A DNA stretch of 64,000 bases from an uncultured Acetatifactor sp. (GCA_947627535.1 CANQWM010000001.1:124001-188000), one strand, 5' to 3'. Shown: positions 19,916-31,081, numbered from the stretch's first letter. Numbers and translations: made by a program. Notes: generated by a model not told the origin, from the sequence alone.

Positions 19916-19950
19916 AAGAAAAGAGCAGTCCTGAGGGACTGCTCTTTTAT
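19916..19950 (+). terminator. Terminator downstream of ncRNA
   Basis: AAAAGAGCAGTCC TGAG GGACTGCTCTTTTAT. Confidence 0.85.
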
Positions 19951-19978
19951 GATAGCCGATAGCCGGAGGGATGGGAAG

Positions 19979-22042
19979 TTGAGGAATGGATGGAGACTGA
20001 ACAGATCCCAGAGAATGCAGATGAAAGCGTTTATCTGTCTTCTGGGCGTGATACTGATCGCAGCGCTGTGTGTGGGAAAGCTGTTTTCGATATTCGCAGA
20101 GCCGCAGGAGGAACAACAGCCCTCCGGGCCGGCCGGCACGGAGGCGCCCCATGTTCCGGTGATACAGGTGTTGAAAAATGTCTGGATCCTGGAGGAGGGA
20201 GAGGATATGCTTTCCGTTTTCCGGGACGGACAGCGGGAGGCTTATCCCTATGGGGAAACCTGGGTAGGGAATGCTTCCGGTGCGCCTGAAACTGTCCAGG
20301 GGGAGGCGGGGGCCGGGGAATCCGAAGCGGAAGGGGGATCCTGGATGCGTGGGAGCCTTCGGGAACAGGTGGCCGATGTGGAGCTTACCGACGGTGCCGT
20401 TACGTCCGTGCGGACAAAGACGGAAAAAATAAGCGGCAGGGTCCTCGGCGCGGATGACAATGGGATCGAGGTGGAGGGGTACGGTATGCTGCCCCTTTCT
20501 GCAGACTGCAGAGGATATAAGCTGTACGGTGAGATGCGGATGTGTACGCCGAAGGATCTGTATTTCGGTTACGGGAATGCGGATTTTTGCCTGGAGAACG
20601 GGGAGATCTGCGGGATTCTGATGGTTCGTGAGGAAACTCCGGAAAAGATACGGGTTTTGATCAGAACCGGGAATTACGGGGGAAATTATCACGAAAGGCT
20701 TGTCCTGACGGCGGATACGGATTTTACGGTTACATATGGAAATCCCGCGGCGCCTTTGACGGAAGGTTATGCTGCCGGGCAGGAGTTTTGTGTGGATACC
20801 GGGAGCAGCTGCTTTCAGGGCGGGAGAGTTTGGATCGTCCCGGACGTACAGACGGGAAGGATCACGCTTGAAAATGTGGAGAGAAGCCAGGGCCGTCCGG
20901 CTTATCGGGGGCAGCTGGAACTTGTTCTGACCGATCAGGGGATCGTGGTGATCAACGAACTGCCCCTGGAAGAATACCTCTACAGCGTAGTGCCCAGCGA
21001 AATGCCGTCCCGCTACCCCGGGGAGGCGCTGAAGGCCCAGGCGGTCTGTGCCAGAACCTATGCCTATGACCATATCGCCCACGCAGGCTATCCCCGATAC
21101 GGCGCCCATGTGGACGACAGTACCTCCTACCAGGTCTATAACAATATTCTGGAGCAGGAGAGTACCACCGCGGCGGTAAGGGAGACCTACGGACAGATTC
21201 TCTGTGCGGCGGACGGGACGCCGGCCTCCGTCTATTACTATTCTACCTCCTGCGGGGTCGGGAGCGACGAAAATGTGTGGAAGACGGCTGTGCCGCAGGA
21301 TCTGCCCTACCTGAAATCAAAGCCCTTAACCCGCACGGCCATGGCGGCACAGACGGCGGCCATGACCGCCGGAGGCGAGCTGCCGGCGGATGATACCGGC
21401 GACAGGCTGCGGGAAGAATCCGCTTTCGCGGAATTTATTTCTTCGGTAAATGAGGACGATTTCGAAAACCAGGAAGGATGGTATCGCTGGACCTACACTG
21501 TGGACCAGGTGGATCCCGGGTGCATTACAAAAGCGCTCCGGGACAGGTACGATGTCAATGAAGAGCTGGTGCTGACACTGAGGGACGGAAAGTACGTCAG
21601 CGAAGAGATCAGCGACATAGGATCCGTGAAGGACATTTCTGTGGCGAAGCGGGGAAGCGGAGGCGTGGCGGAAGAGCTTGTGATAGAGGGGAAAAAGAAT
21701 ACATATAAAGTCATTTCGGAGCATAATATCCGTTATGTACTCAACAGCGGGACCGACAGGGTAAAACGTCAGGACGGAAGCCTGGTGGAAAGCACTGTCC
21801 TGCTTCCCAGCGGTTTTTTTATCATCACTACTGGCAAAAAGGATGGAAGTGTGGTAGCATATACTCTGACTGGAGGAGGGTTCGGTCACGGAGTGGGAAT
21901 GAGCCAGAACGGTGCGGCGCAGATGGCCCGCGAAGGCTTTCAGGCCCAGGACATTCTTCTGTTCTTTTTTGAAGGGTGCGATATCAGAACGATTTACGAG
22001 GAGACATACAGCGATGCGGAAGCTATACGATACCATCCGTGA
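19979..22042 (+). CDS. SpoIID/LytB domain protein
   Basis: LPLEEYLYSVVPSEMPSRYPGEALKAQAVCARTYA, GGGFGHGVGMSQNGAAQMA; TTG 19979 with SD GGAGGG or ATG 20015 proposed; the track start 19775 runs through the ncRNA. Confidence 0.85.
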   Translation: MRNGWRLNRSQRMQMKAFICLLGVILIAALCVGKLFSIFAEPQEEQQPSGPAGTEAPHVPVIQVLKNVWILEEGEDMLSVFRDGQREAYPYGETWVGNASGAPETVQGEAGAGESEAEGGSWMRGSLREQVADVELTDGAVTSVRTKTEKISGRVLGADDNGIEVEGYGMLPLSADCRGYKLYGEMRMCTPKDLYFGYGNADFCLENGEICGILMVREETPEKIRVLIRTGNYGGNYHERLVLTADTDFTVTYGNPAAPLTEGYAAGQEFCVDTGSSCFQGGRVWIVPDVQTGRITLENVERSQGRPAYRGQLELVLTDQGIVVINELPLEEYLYSVVPSEMPSRYPGEALKAQAVCARTYAYDHIAHAGYPRYGAHVDDSTSYQVYNNILEQESTTAAVRETYGQILCAADGTPASVYYYSTSCGVGSDENVWKTAVPQDLPYLKSKPLTRTAMAAQTAAMTAGGELPADDTGDRLREESAFAEFISSVNEDDFENQEGWYRWTYTVDQVDPGCITKALRDRYDVNEELVLTLRDGKYVSEEISDIGSVKDISVAKRGSGGVAEELVIEGKKNTYKVISEHNIRYVLNSGTDRVKRQDGSLVESTVLLPSGFFIITTGKKDGSVVAYTLTGGGFGHGVGMSQNGAAQMAREGFQAQDILLFFFEGCDIRTIYEETYSDAEAIRYHP

Positions 22043-22823
22043 ATTATCCGCAGGAATGCGGGGGCGAAACATCAGTGCATATGCGGCGAGCATTGCTTTC
22101 TTTTTCTTTCTTTCCGTGGTGCCCATGCTGATCCTGATTTGTACGATCCTGCCCTATACGACTCTGACCGAGGAAAATCTCGTGACGGCTCTGACAGATC
22201 TGATGCCGGATATGGTGGATCCTATGATAGAGAGCGTGGTGGGGGATGTATACAACCGCTCCGCTGGCATTCTGTCCGTGGCGGCGGTGGCAACCGTGTG
22301 GTCGGCGGCCAAGGGCGTCATGGCGCTGATGCAGGGGCTGAACGTGGTAAACGAGGTGGAGGATACCAGAAATTATTTTGTCATCCGGGCCATCGCCTCT
22401 TTCTATACGCTGGTTATGCTGGTGGTGGTGATTCTGTCGCTGTTTCTCATGGTGTTTGGCAACCAGCTGGTCACCCTTGCCCTGCATCGGATCCCGCGGA
22501 TGCAGGCGGTGGTGTCTTTTGCTATGAATTTCCGCTTTATCCTGGTCTGGGCCATTTTAACCATTCTGTTTGCGGCCATTTACGCCTATGTGCCGGACCG
22601 GAAGCTGAAATTCCGGGAACAGATACCGGGGGCAGTGTTTTCCGCCGTGGTGTGGAGCGTATTTTCCTGGGGTTTTTCTCTCTATGTAACTTACGGAAAC
22701 TCCTATGGAATCTATGGCAGCCTCGCCATTATCATTATCGTTCTGCTGTGGCTGTATTTCTGTATGTACATCATGCTGATCGGCGCCTTCCTGAACCGGT
22801 ATTTTCATCCCGACGGGCAATGA
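22014..22823 (+). CDS. YihY/BrkB family inner membrane protein
   Basis: MRKLYDTIRELSAGMRGRNISAYAASIAFFFFLSVVPMLILICTILPY; multiple TM segments; start inside the SpoIID gene end. Confidence 0.85.
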   Translation: MRKLYDTIRELSAGMRGRNISAYAASIAFFFFLSVVPMLILICTILPYTTLTEENLVTALTDLMPDMVDPMIESVVGDVYNRSAGILSVAAVATVWSAAKGVMALMQGLNVVNEVEDTRNYFVIRAIASFYTLVMLVVVILSLFLMVFGNQLVTLALHRIPRMQAVVSFAMNFRFILVWAILTILFAAIYAYVPDRKLKFREQIPGAVFSAVVWSVFSWGFSLYVTYGNSYGIYGSLAIIIIVLLWLYFCMYIMLIGAFLNRYFHPDGQ

Positions 22824-22892
22824 GCCGGGCGCGTGCCTGCGCCGGCAGAGGCCGGCCTGTGAAAGGGGAACTGCCTTTGCCAAATTTTTTTC

Positions 22893-22921
22893 TTGACATT
22901 TTCCGTCTGTCTCAGTAAGAT
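22893..22921 (+). promoter_or_regulatory. Promoter for pheST T-box leader
   Basis: TTGACA-17 nt-TAAGAT. Confidence 0.7.
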
Positions 22922-22969
22922 AAGAAATTAGTAAGATATAAGGATGGTAAAAAGCAGAGAAACAAAGGC

Positions 22970-23217
22970 ATGGATGGTGCGCAGTAGGGTTTCATTTTCC
23001 GACAGAGAGAGGAGGCCGCCGGCTGAAAGCCCCTCAGGTTCAGATGAACACCTGAAATTCCCACCGGAGCCGCCGCCGTGAACTACAGTAGCGGAGGACG
23101 CGGACGCGCGTTATGCGTAACAAAGAGCCTGCGGGCGGCCGGAGAGTCTGTGGGAATCAGGGTGGTAACGCGGAGTGATTCGTCCCTTTTGGCAAGGGAC
23201 GTTTTTTTATGGAATCA
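22970..23217 (+). promoter_or_regulatory. T-box leader, Phe-specific, with terminator
   Basis: T-box AGGGTGGTAACGCGG (23159-23173); specifier candidate TTC 23058-23060; terminator CGTCCCTTTTGGCAAGGGACGTTTTTTT. Confidence 0.9.
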
Positions 23218-23249
23218 TTTGTACAGCAGAATGCAGAAAGAGGTCAAAT

Positions 23250-24287
23250 ATGAAAGAAAAGCTTCAGAAACTACTGGCGGAGGGGGAAGCCGCAATTTTA
23301 CGAACGAAGAACGAAACGGAACTCCAGGAGGTCAAGGGGACCATTCTCGGCAAGCAGGGCACATTGACGGAGCTCCTGAAAGAGATTCCCAAGCTGGCCG
23401 CTGATCTCCGCCCTGAGATGGGACGTGTGGTCAACGAGGCCAAGACAAAACTGAACAGCCTGATCGATTCCCGCAGGGAGGAACTGAAACTGAAGGCCGC
23501 GGAGGTCCCGGCGGATTTTGACTATACGATTCCCGGCGTCGCGCCTCTGATGGGAGGACTTCATCCGATTACCCAGATGCGGTATGATCTGGATGACGCA
23601 TTCCGTTCCATGGGGTTTGAGATCTATCAAGAGGACGATATCACAAGCGAGCTGTACGCCTTTGACAAGCTGAACTTTCCGCCCAACCATCCGGCGAGAG
23701 AGAGCATGGATACCTACTGGCTGGAGGGACATGACACCGGGGACGCTTTCCGAAAGCTCTGCCTGCGGCCCCATCTGACGGGCGGCAGTGTGCGGTACAT
23801 GCAGACGCATAAGCCGCCGTACCGTTTTGTCTATCCTGGCAGGGTATACCGCAACGAGACCACGGATGCCCGCCATGAGCGCGCATTCTTTCAGTATGAA
23901 GCTCTGATCGTGGATCGGGATTTTACCTTCACAGCCGGTAAGGTGATGATCAAGAGCATTCTCTCCAAGGTGTTCGGACGGGATGTCCCCGTGCGCATGA
24001 GAGCCGGTTTCTTCCCCTTTGTGGAGCCGGGCTTTGAGATTGACATGGGATGTCTGGTATGCGGCGGCAAGGGCTGCAGCGTCTGCAAGCATGTGGGCTG
24101 GATCGAGATCATGCCCGGCGGGACCCCTCATCCCAACGTGCTGCGGGCGGCAGGTCTGGATCCTGACGAGTATACAGGTTTCTATGTAAACATCGGGCTG
24201 GACAGGCTGGTGATGATGCGCTACGGCGTGGACGACGTAAGGCTTTTCCACAGTGCGGATCTGCGCTTCCTGAAGCAGTTCCATTGA
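23250..24287 (+). CDS. pheS: Phenylalanine--tRNA ligase alpha subunit
   Basis: HPITQMRYDLDDAFRSMGF, GCSVCKHVGWIEIMPGG; start MKEKLQKLL after SD GAGGTC. Confidence 0.96.
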   Translation: MKEKLQKLLAEGEAAILRTKNETELQEVKGTILGKQGTLTELLKEIPKLAADLRPEMGRVVNEAKTKLNSLIDSRREELKLKAAEVPADFDYTIPGVAPLMGGLHPITQMRYDLDDAFRSMGFEIYQEDDITSELYAFDKLNFPPNHPARESMDTYWLEGHDTGDAFRKLCLRPHLTGGSVRYMQTHKPPYRFVYPGRVYRNETTDARHERAFFQYEALIVDRDFTFTAGKVMIKSILSKVFGRDVPVRMRAGFFPFVEPGFEIDMGCLVCGGKGCSVCKHVGWIEIMPGGTPHPNVLRAAGLDPDEYTGFYVNIGLDRLVMMRYGVDDVRLFHSADLRFLKQFH

Positions 24288-24307
24288 TTTTAGGAGGAGA
24301 ATGAACG

Positions 24308-26749
24308 ATGAAAGTATCCCTGAATTGGCTGAATGATTATGTAGCGTTACCCAAGGACATGGATCTGAAACAGCTGGCTTTTGACCTGACCATGTCCACG
24401 GTGGAGGTAGAGAGCGTCACGGAGCTGGCGCGTCAGTTTGACGGCATTGTGGTGGGCGAGATCCGGGAGGTGCTGCCGCATCCCAACGCCGACAGGCTCC
24501 GCGTCTGTAAGGTGGATATCGCAGACGGACAGATCCATGACATTGTCTGCGGCGGCTCCAACCTTGCCGCCGGAATGAAGACGGTGGTGGCCTGCCCCGG
24601 CTCCTTTGTCCGCTGGCACGGAGAGGGAGAGCCTGTGGAGATTAAGAACACAAAGCTGCGCGGCGTGGCAAGCTTCGGCATGATCTGCGCTTCCGTGGAG
24701 GTGGGGCTTTCGGATCTTTTTCCCGCGCAGGAAGAGGCGGAGATCATGGATCTCACGGCTTTTGACGCCCCGGCGGGAACGCCCCTTGCCAAGGCGCTGG
24801 AGCTGGACGACGTGATCCTTGAGATCGATAACAAATCCATGACCAACCGCCCCGATCTCTGGGGACATTACGGGATTGCCAGAGAGATTTCCGCCCTCTA
24901 TAATCTGCCGCTGAAAAAATTTGAACCTTATGTGCCGGGAGAGGTGCCCGCCTTCCCCATTTCGATTGAAGATACCGACCGCTGCCCGCGCTATATCGGC
25001 GTCCAGATGGAGGGAGTCTGTGTCAGGCCCGCGCCGTTTCTGATCCAGAGCCGCATCTGGCGCGTGGGCATGAGGCCGATCAACGCGCTGGTGGATATTA
25101 CCAACTATGTGATGCTGGCGGTAGGGCAGCCCACGCACGTGTTTGACTCGGACAATATCACGGATTATATCTGCGTGCGCAGAGCCAAAAAGGGAGAGGA
25201 ACTGCTTCTTCTGAACGACAGGACGCTTTCGCTTTCGGAGGATGATCTTGTCATCGCCGACAGCGACGGCGCTGTGGCGCTGGCCGGCGTCATGGGAGGG
25301 GCAAAGGATTCGGTGCTGCCCGATACGACGAAGGTGATTCTGGAGGTGGCGAACTTTGACGCCGCCGGCGTGCGGCGCACGGCGCTTCGCTACGATAACC
25401 GGACGGAAGCCTCCGCGCGATACGAGAAAGCCATCGACCCCGACCGCTGCGACCTTGCGCTCTCCCTGGCCATGGAGCTGTTTTCCGGGCTCTATCCTTC
25501 CGTGAAGGTATGCGCCTATGCGGACCAGTATCCCAGAAAGCTGGTGAAAAAGGAGCTGGACGTGGAGCTTGACTGGCTCAACCGCAGGCTTGGCAAGCAT
25601 ATCCCCAACGAAGAGATCCGGGCAAAGCTGGAGCTTCTGGGATTTGAGATCGGGTTTACGGAAACCGCCATGCATGTTGTGGTTCCCACCTGGCGCTCCA
25701 CCGGAGATGTGGGGATCAAGGCGGACATTATGGAGGAAGTGGCGAGAATGTACGGCTATGAGAACTTCGAGCCTACATCCATTGTCACCAGCTTCGACGG
25801 GGCCATCAACCAGCTGGAGACGGATCTTCTCAGGAGGATCAAGGAATATCTGGCCTTCCGCTGCGGCCTGCAGGAGGTCTTTACCTACCCTTGGATGCAG
25901 GATGTTTATGTCAATGCGATTCTGAAGGACACGGAGGGCATTTTAAAGCTTTCCACGCCCCCGGCGCCGGATGAGAGCATGATACGGTCATCCCTTCTGC
26001 CGAACCTCTGCCGTGCCGTGGTGGAAAATGAAAGATATTTTAATGAATTTGGGATTTTTGAGGAGGCGCAGGTCTTTCAGGACGGGGGATACCGCGCGGT
26101 CTATGACGAAAGGGAAGAGCTGCCCCGGCAGCGCCGCAATATCGCCGCCGCTTTCGCCGGGAACGCGGAGGACGTGTCGGGCTTGTTCCGCCGCGCCAAG
26201 GGGGTAGTGGAAAATATGTCCCGCATGACCCACATGGAGAGCCTGACCTTCCGGCGTATGGAAAAGCCGTACTGGGCGGACGATACGGTATGGCTCAATG
26301 TTTATCTGGGAGACGAAAAGGTGGGAGATCTCGCGCTGCTCTCCGGAAAGGCGTCCATGGCTGTCGGGATCAAGAATCTCGCGGTGGTGTTCTTTGAGAT
26401 AGATGCGGACTCGCTGAAGCCGCTGCGCTCCCGTACCAATGAGTTTCATCATCTGGCGGAATACCCTCTGATCGACTATGACCTTTCCATGCTGTTTGAC
26501 AGAGAGATCAAGTGGGAGCAGATCAGTGCGTGCGCACTGAAAAAGAAGAACCGCGAAAGCTTCCTGCAGGATGTTCAGTTTGTGGACGAATACAAGGGAG
26601 CCCAGATCCCCGCGGGAAAGAAGTCCGTCACCATCAGGCTGACCATCGGCTCGTCGGAGAAGACGCTGAAATCGGAAGAAATCGAAAAATGCGCGGACAG
26701 TGTAATCAGACAGCTGGAAAAAGAACTGCAGGGACAGCTTCGCAAATAG
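24308..26749 (+). CDS. pheT: Phenylalanine--tRNA ligase beta subunit
   Basis: MKVSLNWLNDYVALP; tRNA-binding, B3/B4 and anticodon-binding-like domains. Confidence 0.96.
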   Translation: MKVSLNWLNDYVALPKDMDLKQLAFDLTMSTVEVESVTELARQFDGIVVGEIREVLPHPNADRLRVCKVDIADGQIHDIVCGGSNLAAGMKTVVACPGSFVRWHGEGEPVEIKNTKLRGVASFGMICASVEVGLSDLFPAQEEAEIMDLTAFDAPAGTPLAKALELDDVILEIDNKSMTNRPDLWGHYGIAREISALYNLPLKKFEPYVPGEVPAFPISIEDTDRCPRYIGVQMEGVCVRPAPFLIQSRIWRVGMRPINALVDITNYVMLAVGQPTHVFDSDNITDYICVRRAKKGEELLLLNDRTLSLSEDDLVIADSDGAVALAGVMGGAKDSVLPDTTKVILEVANFDAAGVRRTALRYDNRTEASARYEKAIDPDRCDLALSLAMELFSGLYPSVKVCAYADQYPRKLVKKELDVELDWLNRRLGKHIPNEEIRAKLELLGFEIGFTETAMHVVVPTWRSTGDVGIKADIMEEVARMYGYENFEPTSIVTSFDGAINQLETDLLRRIKEYLAFRCGLQEVFTYPWMQDVYVNAILKDTEGILKLSTPPAPDESMIRSSLLPNLCRAVVENERYFNEFGIFEEAQVFQDGGYRAVYDEREELPRQRRNIAAAFAGNAEDVSGLFRRAKGVVENMSRMTHMESLTFRRMEKPYWADDTVWLNVYLGDEKVGDLALLSGKASMAVGIKNLAVVFFEIDADSLKPLRSRTNEFHHLAEYPLIDYDLSMLFDREIKWEQISACALKKKNRESFLQDVQFVDEYKGAQIPAGKKSVTIRLTIGSSEKTLKSEEIEKCADSVIRQLEKELQGQLRK

Positions 26750-26797
26750 CCGGATACAGAATAAGACGCACAGGCATGTGCAGACAGGAGAGAGCAT

Positions 26798-28231
26798 ATG
26801 GAAAAGAAAAATTTATGGGAAACCTACAGCGCAAAGCAGATGAAAGAGCTGGAGAAACTGAATCAGGAGTACAGAGATTTCCTGGACAACGGAAAGACCG
26901 AGCGGGAGTGTATCGACAGGATCGTCAACACCATTGAGGCGGAGGGATACCGGGAGCTGGAGACGCTGATCAAGGCCGGGACAAGGCTGAAAAAGGGCGA
27001 CAAGGTGTACAGCGTCTGGATGAACAAATCCATCGCCATGTTCCGCATCGGCTCCGAACCGCTTGAGGAGGGCATGAATATTCTCGGCGCCCATATCGAC
27101 AGCCCCAGGCTGGATGTAAAGCAGAACCCTCTCTACGAGGACGGCGGCTTTGCCTATCTTGACACGCACTACTACGGCGGCGTGAAGAAATATCAGTGGG
27201 TTGCTATCCCGCTGAGCCTTCATGGTGTGATCGTGAAAAAGGACGGCACCACGGTGGAGATCAATATCGGCGACAACGAGGACGATCCGGTATTCTTTGT
27301 GTCCGATCTTCTGATCCATCTGGCCGGGGAGCAGATGGAGAAAAAAGCGTCCAAGGTTATCGAGGGCGAGGCGCTGGATCTGATCGTCGGCAACAGACCG
27401 CTTGTCATCGACAATAAGAAGGACAGGAAAGGCGAAGGGGAATCGGAGGAAAAGGAAAAGGCAAAAGAGGGCGTGAAGGCCGGTGTGCTGGATATCCTAA
27501 AAAAGACCTACGGCGTTGAAGAGGAAGATTTCATCTCCGCGGAGCTTGAGATTGTACCCGCGGGGAAGGCAAGGGAATCTGGCCTTGACAGGAGCATGAT
27601 TCTGGCTTACGGGCAGGACGACAGAGTCTGCGCGTTTACCTCCATGCGGGCCATGCTGGATGTAAAGGATTCCCGGCGCACCGCGTGCTGTATTCTGGTG
27701 GACAAGGAAGAGATCGGTTCCGTGGGCGCCACGGGAATGCAGTCCCGGTTCTTTGAGAACGCCGTGGCGGAATTGATGAACCTCTGCGGCGGGTACAGCG
27801 AGCTTGGCGTGAGAAGATGCCTGGCGCACAGCTGTATGCTTTCCTCCGACGTCAGCGCGGGCTACGATCCGTCTTACGCATCCTGTTTTGAAAAGAAAAA
27901 CGCGGCCTTTTTGGGCAGCGGCATGGTGTTCAACAAGTTTACCGGCTCCCGTGGAAAGAGCGGCTCCAACGACGCGAACGCGGAGTATCTGGCGCATCTG
28001 CGCAAGGTTCTTGACGAGAAAAAGGTGGGATACCAGACTGCGGAGCTGGGCAAGGTAGATGTAGGCGGCGGCGGGACTATCGCGTATATCCTTGCCCTGT
28101 ACGGCATGAATGTAGTGGACAGCGGCGTGGCGGTATTGAATATGCATGCGCCCTGGGAGGCGACGAGCAAGGCGGATGTCTATGAGGCGTACCGCGGTTA
28201 TATGGCCTTTGTGGAAGGGGCAGCAATGTAA
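26798..28231 (+). CDS. M18 family aminopeptidase
   Basis: [55 protein letters not shown]. Confidence 0.92.
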   Translation: MEKKNLWETYSAKQMKELEKLNQEYRDFLDNGKTERECIDRIVNTIEAEGYRELETLIKAGTRLKKGDKVYSVWMNKSIAMFRIGSEPLEEGMNILGAHIDSPRLDVKQNPLYEDGGFAYLDTHYYGGVKKYQWVAIPLSLHGVIVKKDGTTVEINIGDNEDDPVFFVSDLLIHLAGEQMEKKASKVIEGEALDLIVGNRPLVIDNKKDRKGEGESEEKEKAKEGVKAGVLDILKKTYGVEEEDFISAELEIVPAGKARESGLDRSMILAYGQDDRVCAFTSMRAMLDVKDSRRTACCILVDKEEIGSVGATGMQSRFFENAVAELMNLCGGYSELGVRRCLAHSCMLSSDVSAGYDPSYASCFEKKNAAFLGSGMVFNKFTGSRGKSGSNDANAEYLAHLRKVLDEKKVGYQTAELGKVDVGGGGTIAYILALYGMNVVDSGVAVLNMHAPWEATSKADVYEAYRGYMAFVEGAAM

Positions 28232-29271
28232 TGCTGAAAAAATCGGACTTTTATTTTGACCTGCCGAAGGAACTGATCGCCCAGGATCCTCTGCAGGACC
28301 GTTCCGCCTCCCGGCTCCTTGTGCTGGATAAGGAGACAGGGGCGGTATCGCACCATGTGTTCCGGGACATTGTGGATTTCCTGGAGCCCGGAGACTGCCT
28401 GGTGCTGAACGATACCAAGGTGATACCGGCGCGGCTTCTGGGGGAGAGAGAAGGGACCGGCGGCAGGGTGGAAGTCCTTCTGTTAAACAGAAGAGAAGGC
28501 GACGTATGGGAGACCCTTGTAAAGCCCGGGAAAAAATGCAGGCCGGGCGCAAGGCTTTCCTTTGGGAACGGCCTTTTAAAGGCCGAAGTCCTTGGAACGG
28601 TGGAAGAGGGGAACCGGCTGATCCGTTTTGCATACGAGGGAATTTTTGAAGAGATCCTGGACCGGCTGGGGGAGATGCCGCTTCCCCCTTACATTACCCA
28701 TAAACTGAAGGATAAGGAGCGCTACCAGACGGTTTACGCCAGGTACGAGGGCTCCGCCGCGGCGCCCACGGCAGGTCTGCACTTTACGGAGGAACTGCTG
28801 GAGCAGATCCGGGAAAAGGGTGTGAAGATCGTTTTTGTGACCCTTCATGTGGGGCTTGGGACGTTCCGGCCCGTGAAGGAAGAGAATGTGACGGATCATC
28901 ACATGCATTCGGAGTTTTACCGGGTGTCCCCGGAGGCGGCCGGAGAGATCAACGCCGCGAAGCGGGCGGGAAAGAGAGTGATCTGTGTAGGGACAACCGC
29001 CTGCAGGACGCTGGAGAGCGCGGCGGACGAAGGGGGCGAGGTAAGGCCGGGAAGCGGAAACACACAGATCTTTATCTATCCCGGATACCGGTTTAAAGTG
29101 CTGGACGCCCTGATCACAAATTTTCATCTGCCGGAATCGACGCTGGTCATGCTGGTGTCGGCGCTGGCGGGCCGGGAGAACGTGCTGAACGCATACGCCG
29201 AGGCCGTGAAGGAAAAATACCGGTTTTTCAGCTTCGGGGACGCGATGTTTATTGTATCACGGCAAGGATAG
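28231..29271 (+). CDS. queA: S-adenosylmethionine:tRNA ribosyltransferase-isomerase
   Basis: [52 protein letters not shown]. Confidence 0.96.
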   Translation: MLKKSDFYFDLPKELIAQDPLQDRSASRLLVLDKETGAVSHHVFRDIVDFLEPGDCLVLNDTKVIPARLLGEREGTGGRVEVLLLNRREGDVWETLVKPGKKCRPGARLSFGNGLLKAEVLGTVEEGNRLIRFAYEGIFEEILDRLGEMPLPPYITHKLKDKERYQTVYARYEGSAAAPTAGLHFTEELLEQIREKGVKIVFVTLHVGLGTFRPVKEENVTDHHMHSEFYRVSPEAAGEINAAKRAGKRVICVGTTACRTLESAADEGGEVRPGSGNTQIFIYPGYRFKVLDALITNFHLPESTLVMLVSALAGRENVLNAYAEAVKEKYRFFSFGDAMFIVSRQG

Positions 29272-29289
29272 AGGGATTTTTGACTGTCA

Positions 29290-29913
29290 ATGAAAACCGG
29301 AAATAGTATGAAACTGCGAAATAAGATAATCATGACGGCGGTGTCTGCCGTCCTTTTGACGGCGCTCTATATGGTCATTTTCGGGTTCTCGGCGCAGGAT
29401 GCGGAACAGTCCGGCTCCTTAAGCCTGCGGATCTCGGAGGGCGCCGTGGAACTTCTCGATTCCCTGACGGGAGGGAACTGGAGCAGGCAGTTCAAGGAGG
29501 AGCTGGCGCTTTATTTTCAGCATCCCATCAGGAAGCTGGCTCATTTTGGGGAATACACCTGTGTGGGCATTCTGGTGTACCTGATCTGGAGACCCTGGAT
29601 GAAGCGGGGAAGAAGGCTGTATCTTCTCACCGTTGTATGGGTATTTGTCTCCGGGGCCTGCGACGAGTTCCACCAGCTTTTTGTACCCGGCCGCTACGGG
29701 GGCCCTGCAGATGTATGTCTCGATACCTGCGGCGGTATTTTCGGCCTTCTGCTCTGCATTGGGGCGGAAATGCTGTACCGGCGTTTCCGGGGGCGGAAAG
29801 CAAAACAAAAACAGAGCGCGGAGCATGACCGCGCGGAAGCTCAGCCGGGCTCGTGTACCGTATATCCGGCCTCCGAAAGCAGCCTTGCGCCTTCTGCCAG
29901 AGAAGATTCCTGA
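29290..29913 (+). CDS. VanZ-like family protein
   Basis: HPIRKLAHFGEYTCVGILVYLIW, CDEFHQLFVPGRYGGPADVCLDTCGG. Confidence 0.85.
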   Translation: MKTGNSMKLRNKIIMTAVSAVLLTALYMVIFGFSAQDAEQSGSLSLRISEGAVELLDSLTGGNWSRQFKEELALYFQHPIRKLAHFGEYTCVGILVYLIWRPWMKRGRRLYLLTVVWVFVSGACDEFHQLFVPGRYGGPADVCLDTCGGIFGLLLCIGAEMLYRRFRGRKAKQKQSAEHDRAEAQPGSCTVYPASESSLAPSAREDS

Positions 29914-30941
29914 TAAAATTCGATTCTGAGAACGCCGTCCTCGGATTCCCTGTTATGGGAAATGGAGATATTCTTGATGCTCAGCTGATGATCTGCCAGA
30001 AGCGTGACGATATGCGCCAGCGCGCCAGCGTGGTCCGCAATGTCCACGCTGATCCGGAAGGAGCGTTTGATGGGGCCGCTGGAGAGATCCGCAAAAGAGT
30101 CCCGGTAGGTTCTTGCGCTGTCGAAGAGCCGGTAAAGTTCGTCCGTATCGCTTCGGTCCACGGCGTCCTTAAACTCCGTCAGCGTCTGAATATAGCGGGA
30201 GAGCAGATCGGAAATATTATCCCGGTTGGTCAGACAGATCTGCTGCCACATGACAGCGGAGGAGGAGGCGATCCGGGTGATGTCCTTGAAGCCCCCGGCG
30301 GCCACCATGCGCATCAGTCCGTCCGGGGAATCGCTCTGCCGGATGAGATTTACCAGGGACGCGGCCGCCACATGGGGCAGATGGCTGACGGCAGCGGTCA
30401 CATAGTCGTGCTGCCTGCAGTCCAGTACCAGCGGAATGGCCCCCAGACCCGCAACAAGCGCCCGGAGGGCTTCCAGCTTTTCCGGCGCTGCTAAAGGGGA
30501 GGGAGTCAGGATATAGTAAGCGTTTTCCAGCAGGGATGCCTTGGAGTTTACGTATCCCGTGCGCTCGCTTCCGGCCATGGGGTGGCCGCCGATAAAACGG
30601 TCCCCAAGACCCGCCCGCCGGACAGCTTCATGAATGCCGGATTTGACGCTCCCAACGTCTGTCAGCACGCAGGAATCGGAGAGCACCCTTTTCACGGCAG
30701 ACAGGTTCTCGTCGTTTCTCTGTACGGGAGCGCAGAGAAAGAGATAGTCACAGGGGAGAAAGGCCTCATTGATCTCTTCGGAGATGATGTCAACGACCCC
30801 TTCTTTTTTCGCAAGGGACAACGATTCTTTGTTCACATCGTACGCGATGATCGCTGTGTCGGGATAAAACTGTCTGAGCGCTCTGGCGATGGAGCCGCCG
30901 ATCAGGCCGAGACCGATGAAGCCGCAGGTCAGATGTGACAT
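29841..30941 (-). CDS. tyrA: Prephenate dehydrogenase with C-terminal ACT domain
   Basis: CGFIGLGLIGGSIARAL, GGHPMAGSERTGY, SHLPHVAAASLVN; ACT-like C-terminus. Confidence 0.93.
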   Translation of the reverse strand: MSHLTCGFIGLGLIGGSIARALRQFYPDTAIIAYDVNKESLSLAKKEGVVDIISEEINEAFLPCDYLFLCAPVQRNDENLSAVKRVLSDSCVLTDVGSVKSGIHEAVRRAGLGDRFIGGHPMAGSERTGYVNSKASLLENAYYILTPSPLAAPEKLEALRALVAGLGAIPLVLDCRQHDYVTAAVSHLPHVAAASLVNLIRQSDSPDGLMRMVAAGGFKDITRIASSSAVMWQQICLTNRDNISDLLSRYIQTLTEFKDAVDRSDTDELYRLFDSARTYRDSFADLSSGPIKRSFRISVDIADHAGALAHIVTLLADHQLSIKNISISHNRESEDGVLRIEFYQESSLAEGARLLSEAGYTVHEPG

Positions 30942-31014
30942 ATTTGGATACCTCGTTTCTTGGGCTGCGCGGGGACGCTGGCCCCGGCCGCATGCTTCTG
31001 GATTGTACCCCGAT

Positions 31015-31043
31015 ACTATACCACTTTAAAGTGCGAAAGTCAA
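31015..31043 (-). promoter_or_regulatory. Candidate tyrA promoter
   Basis: Minus strand TTGACT-17 nt-TATAGT. Confidence 0.6.
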
Positions 31044-31081
31044 CAGAAACAGAAAAAATGTGAAAAACATCTAATAACGGG

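Noticed and set aside
19871-21109. 412-aa minus-strand ORF in the SpoIID-like gene
   Set aside because: Antisense shadow; crosses the terminator hairpin of the ncRNA
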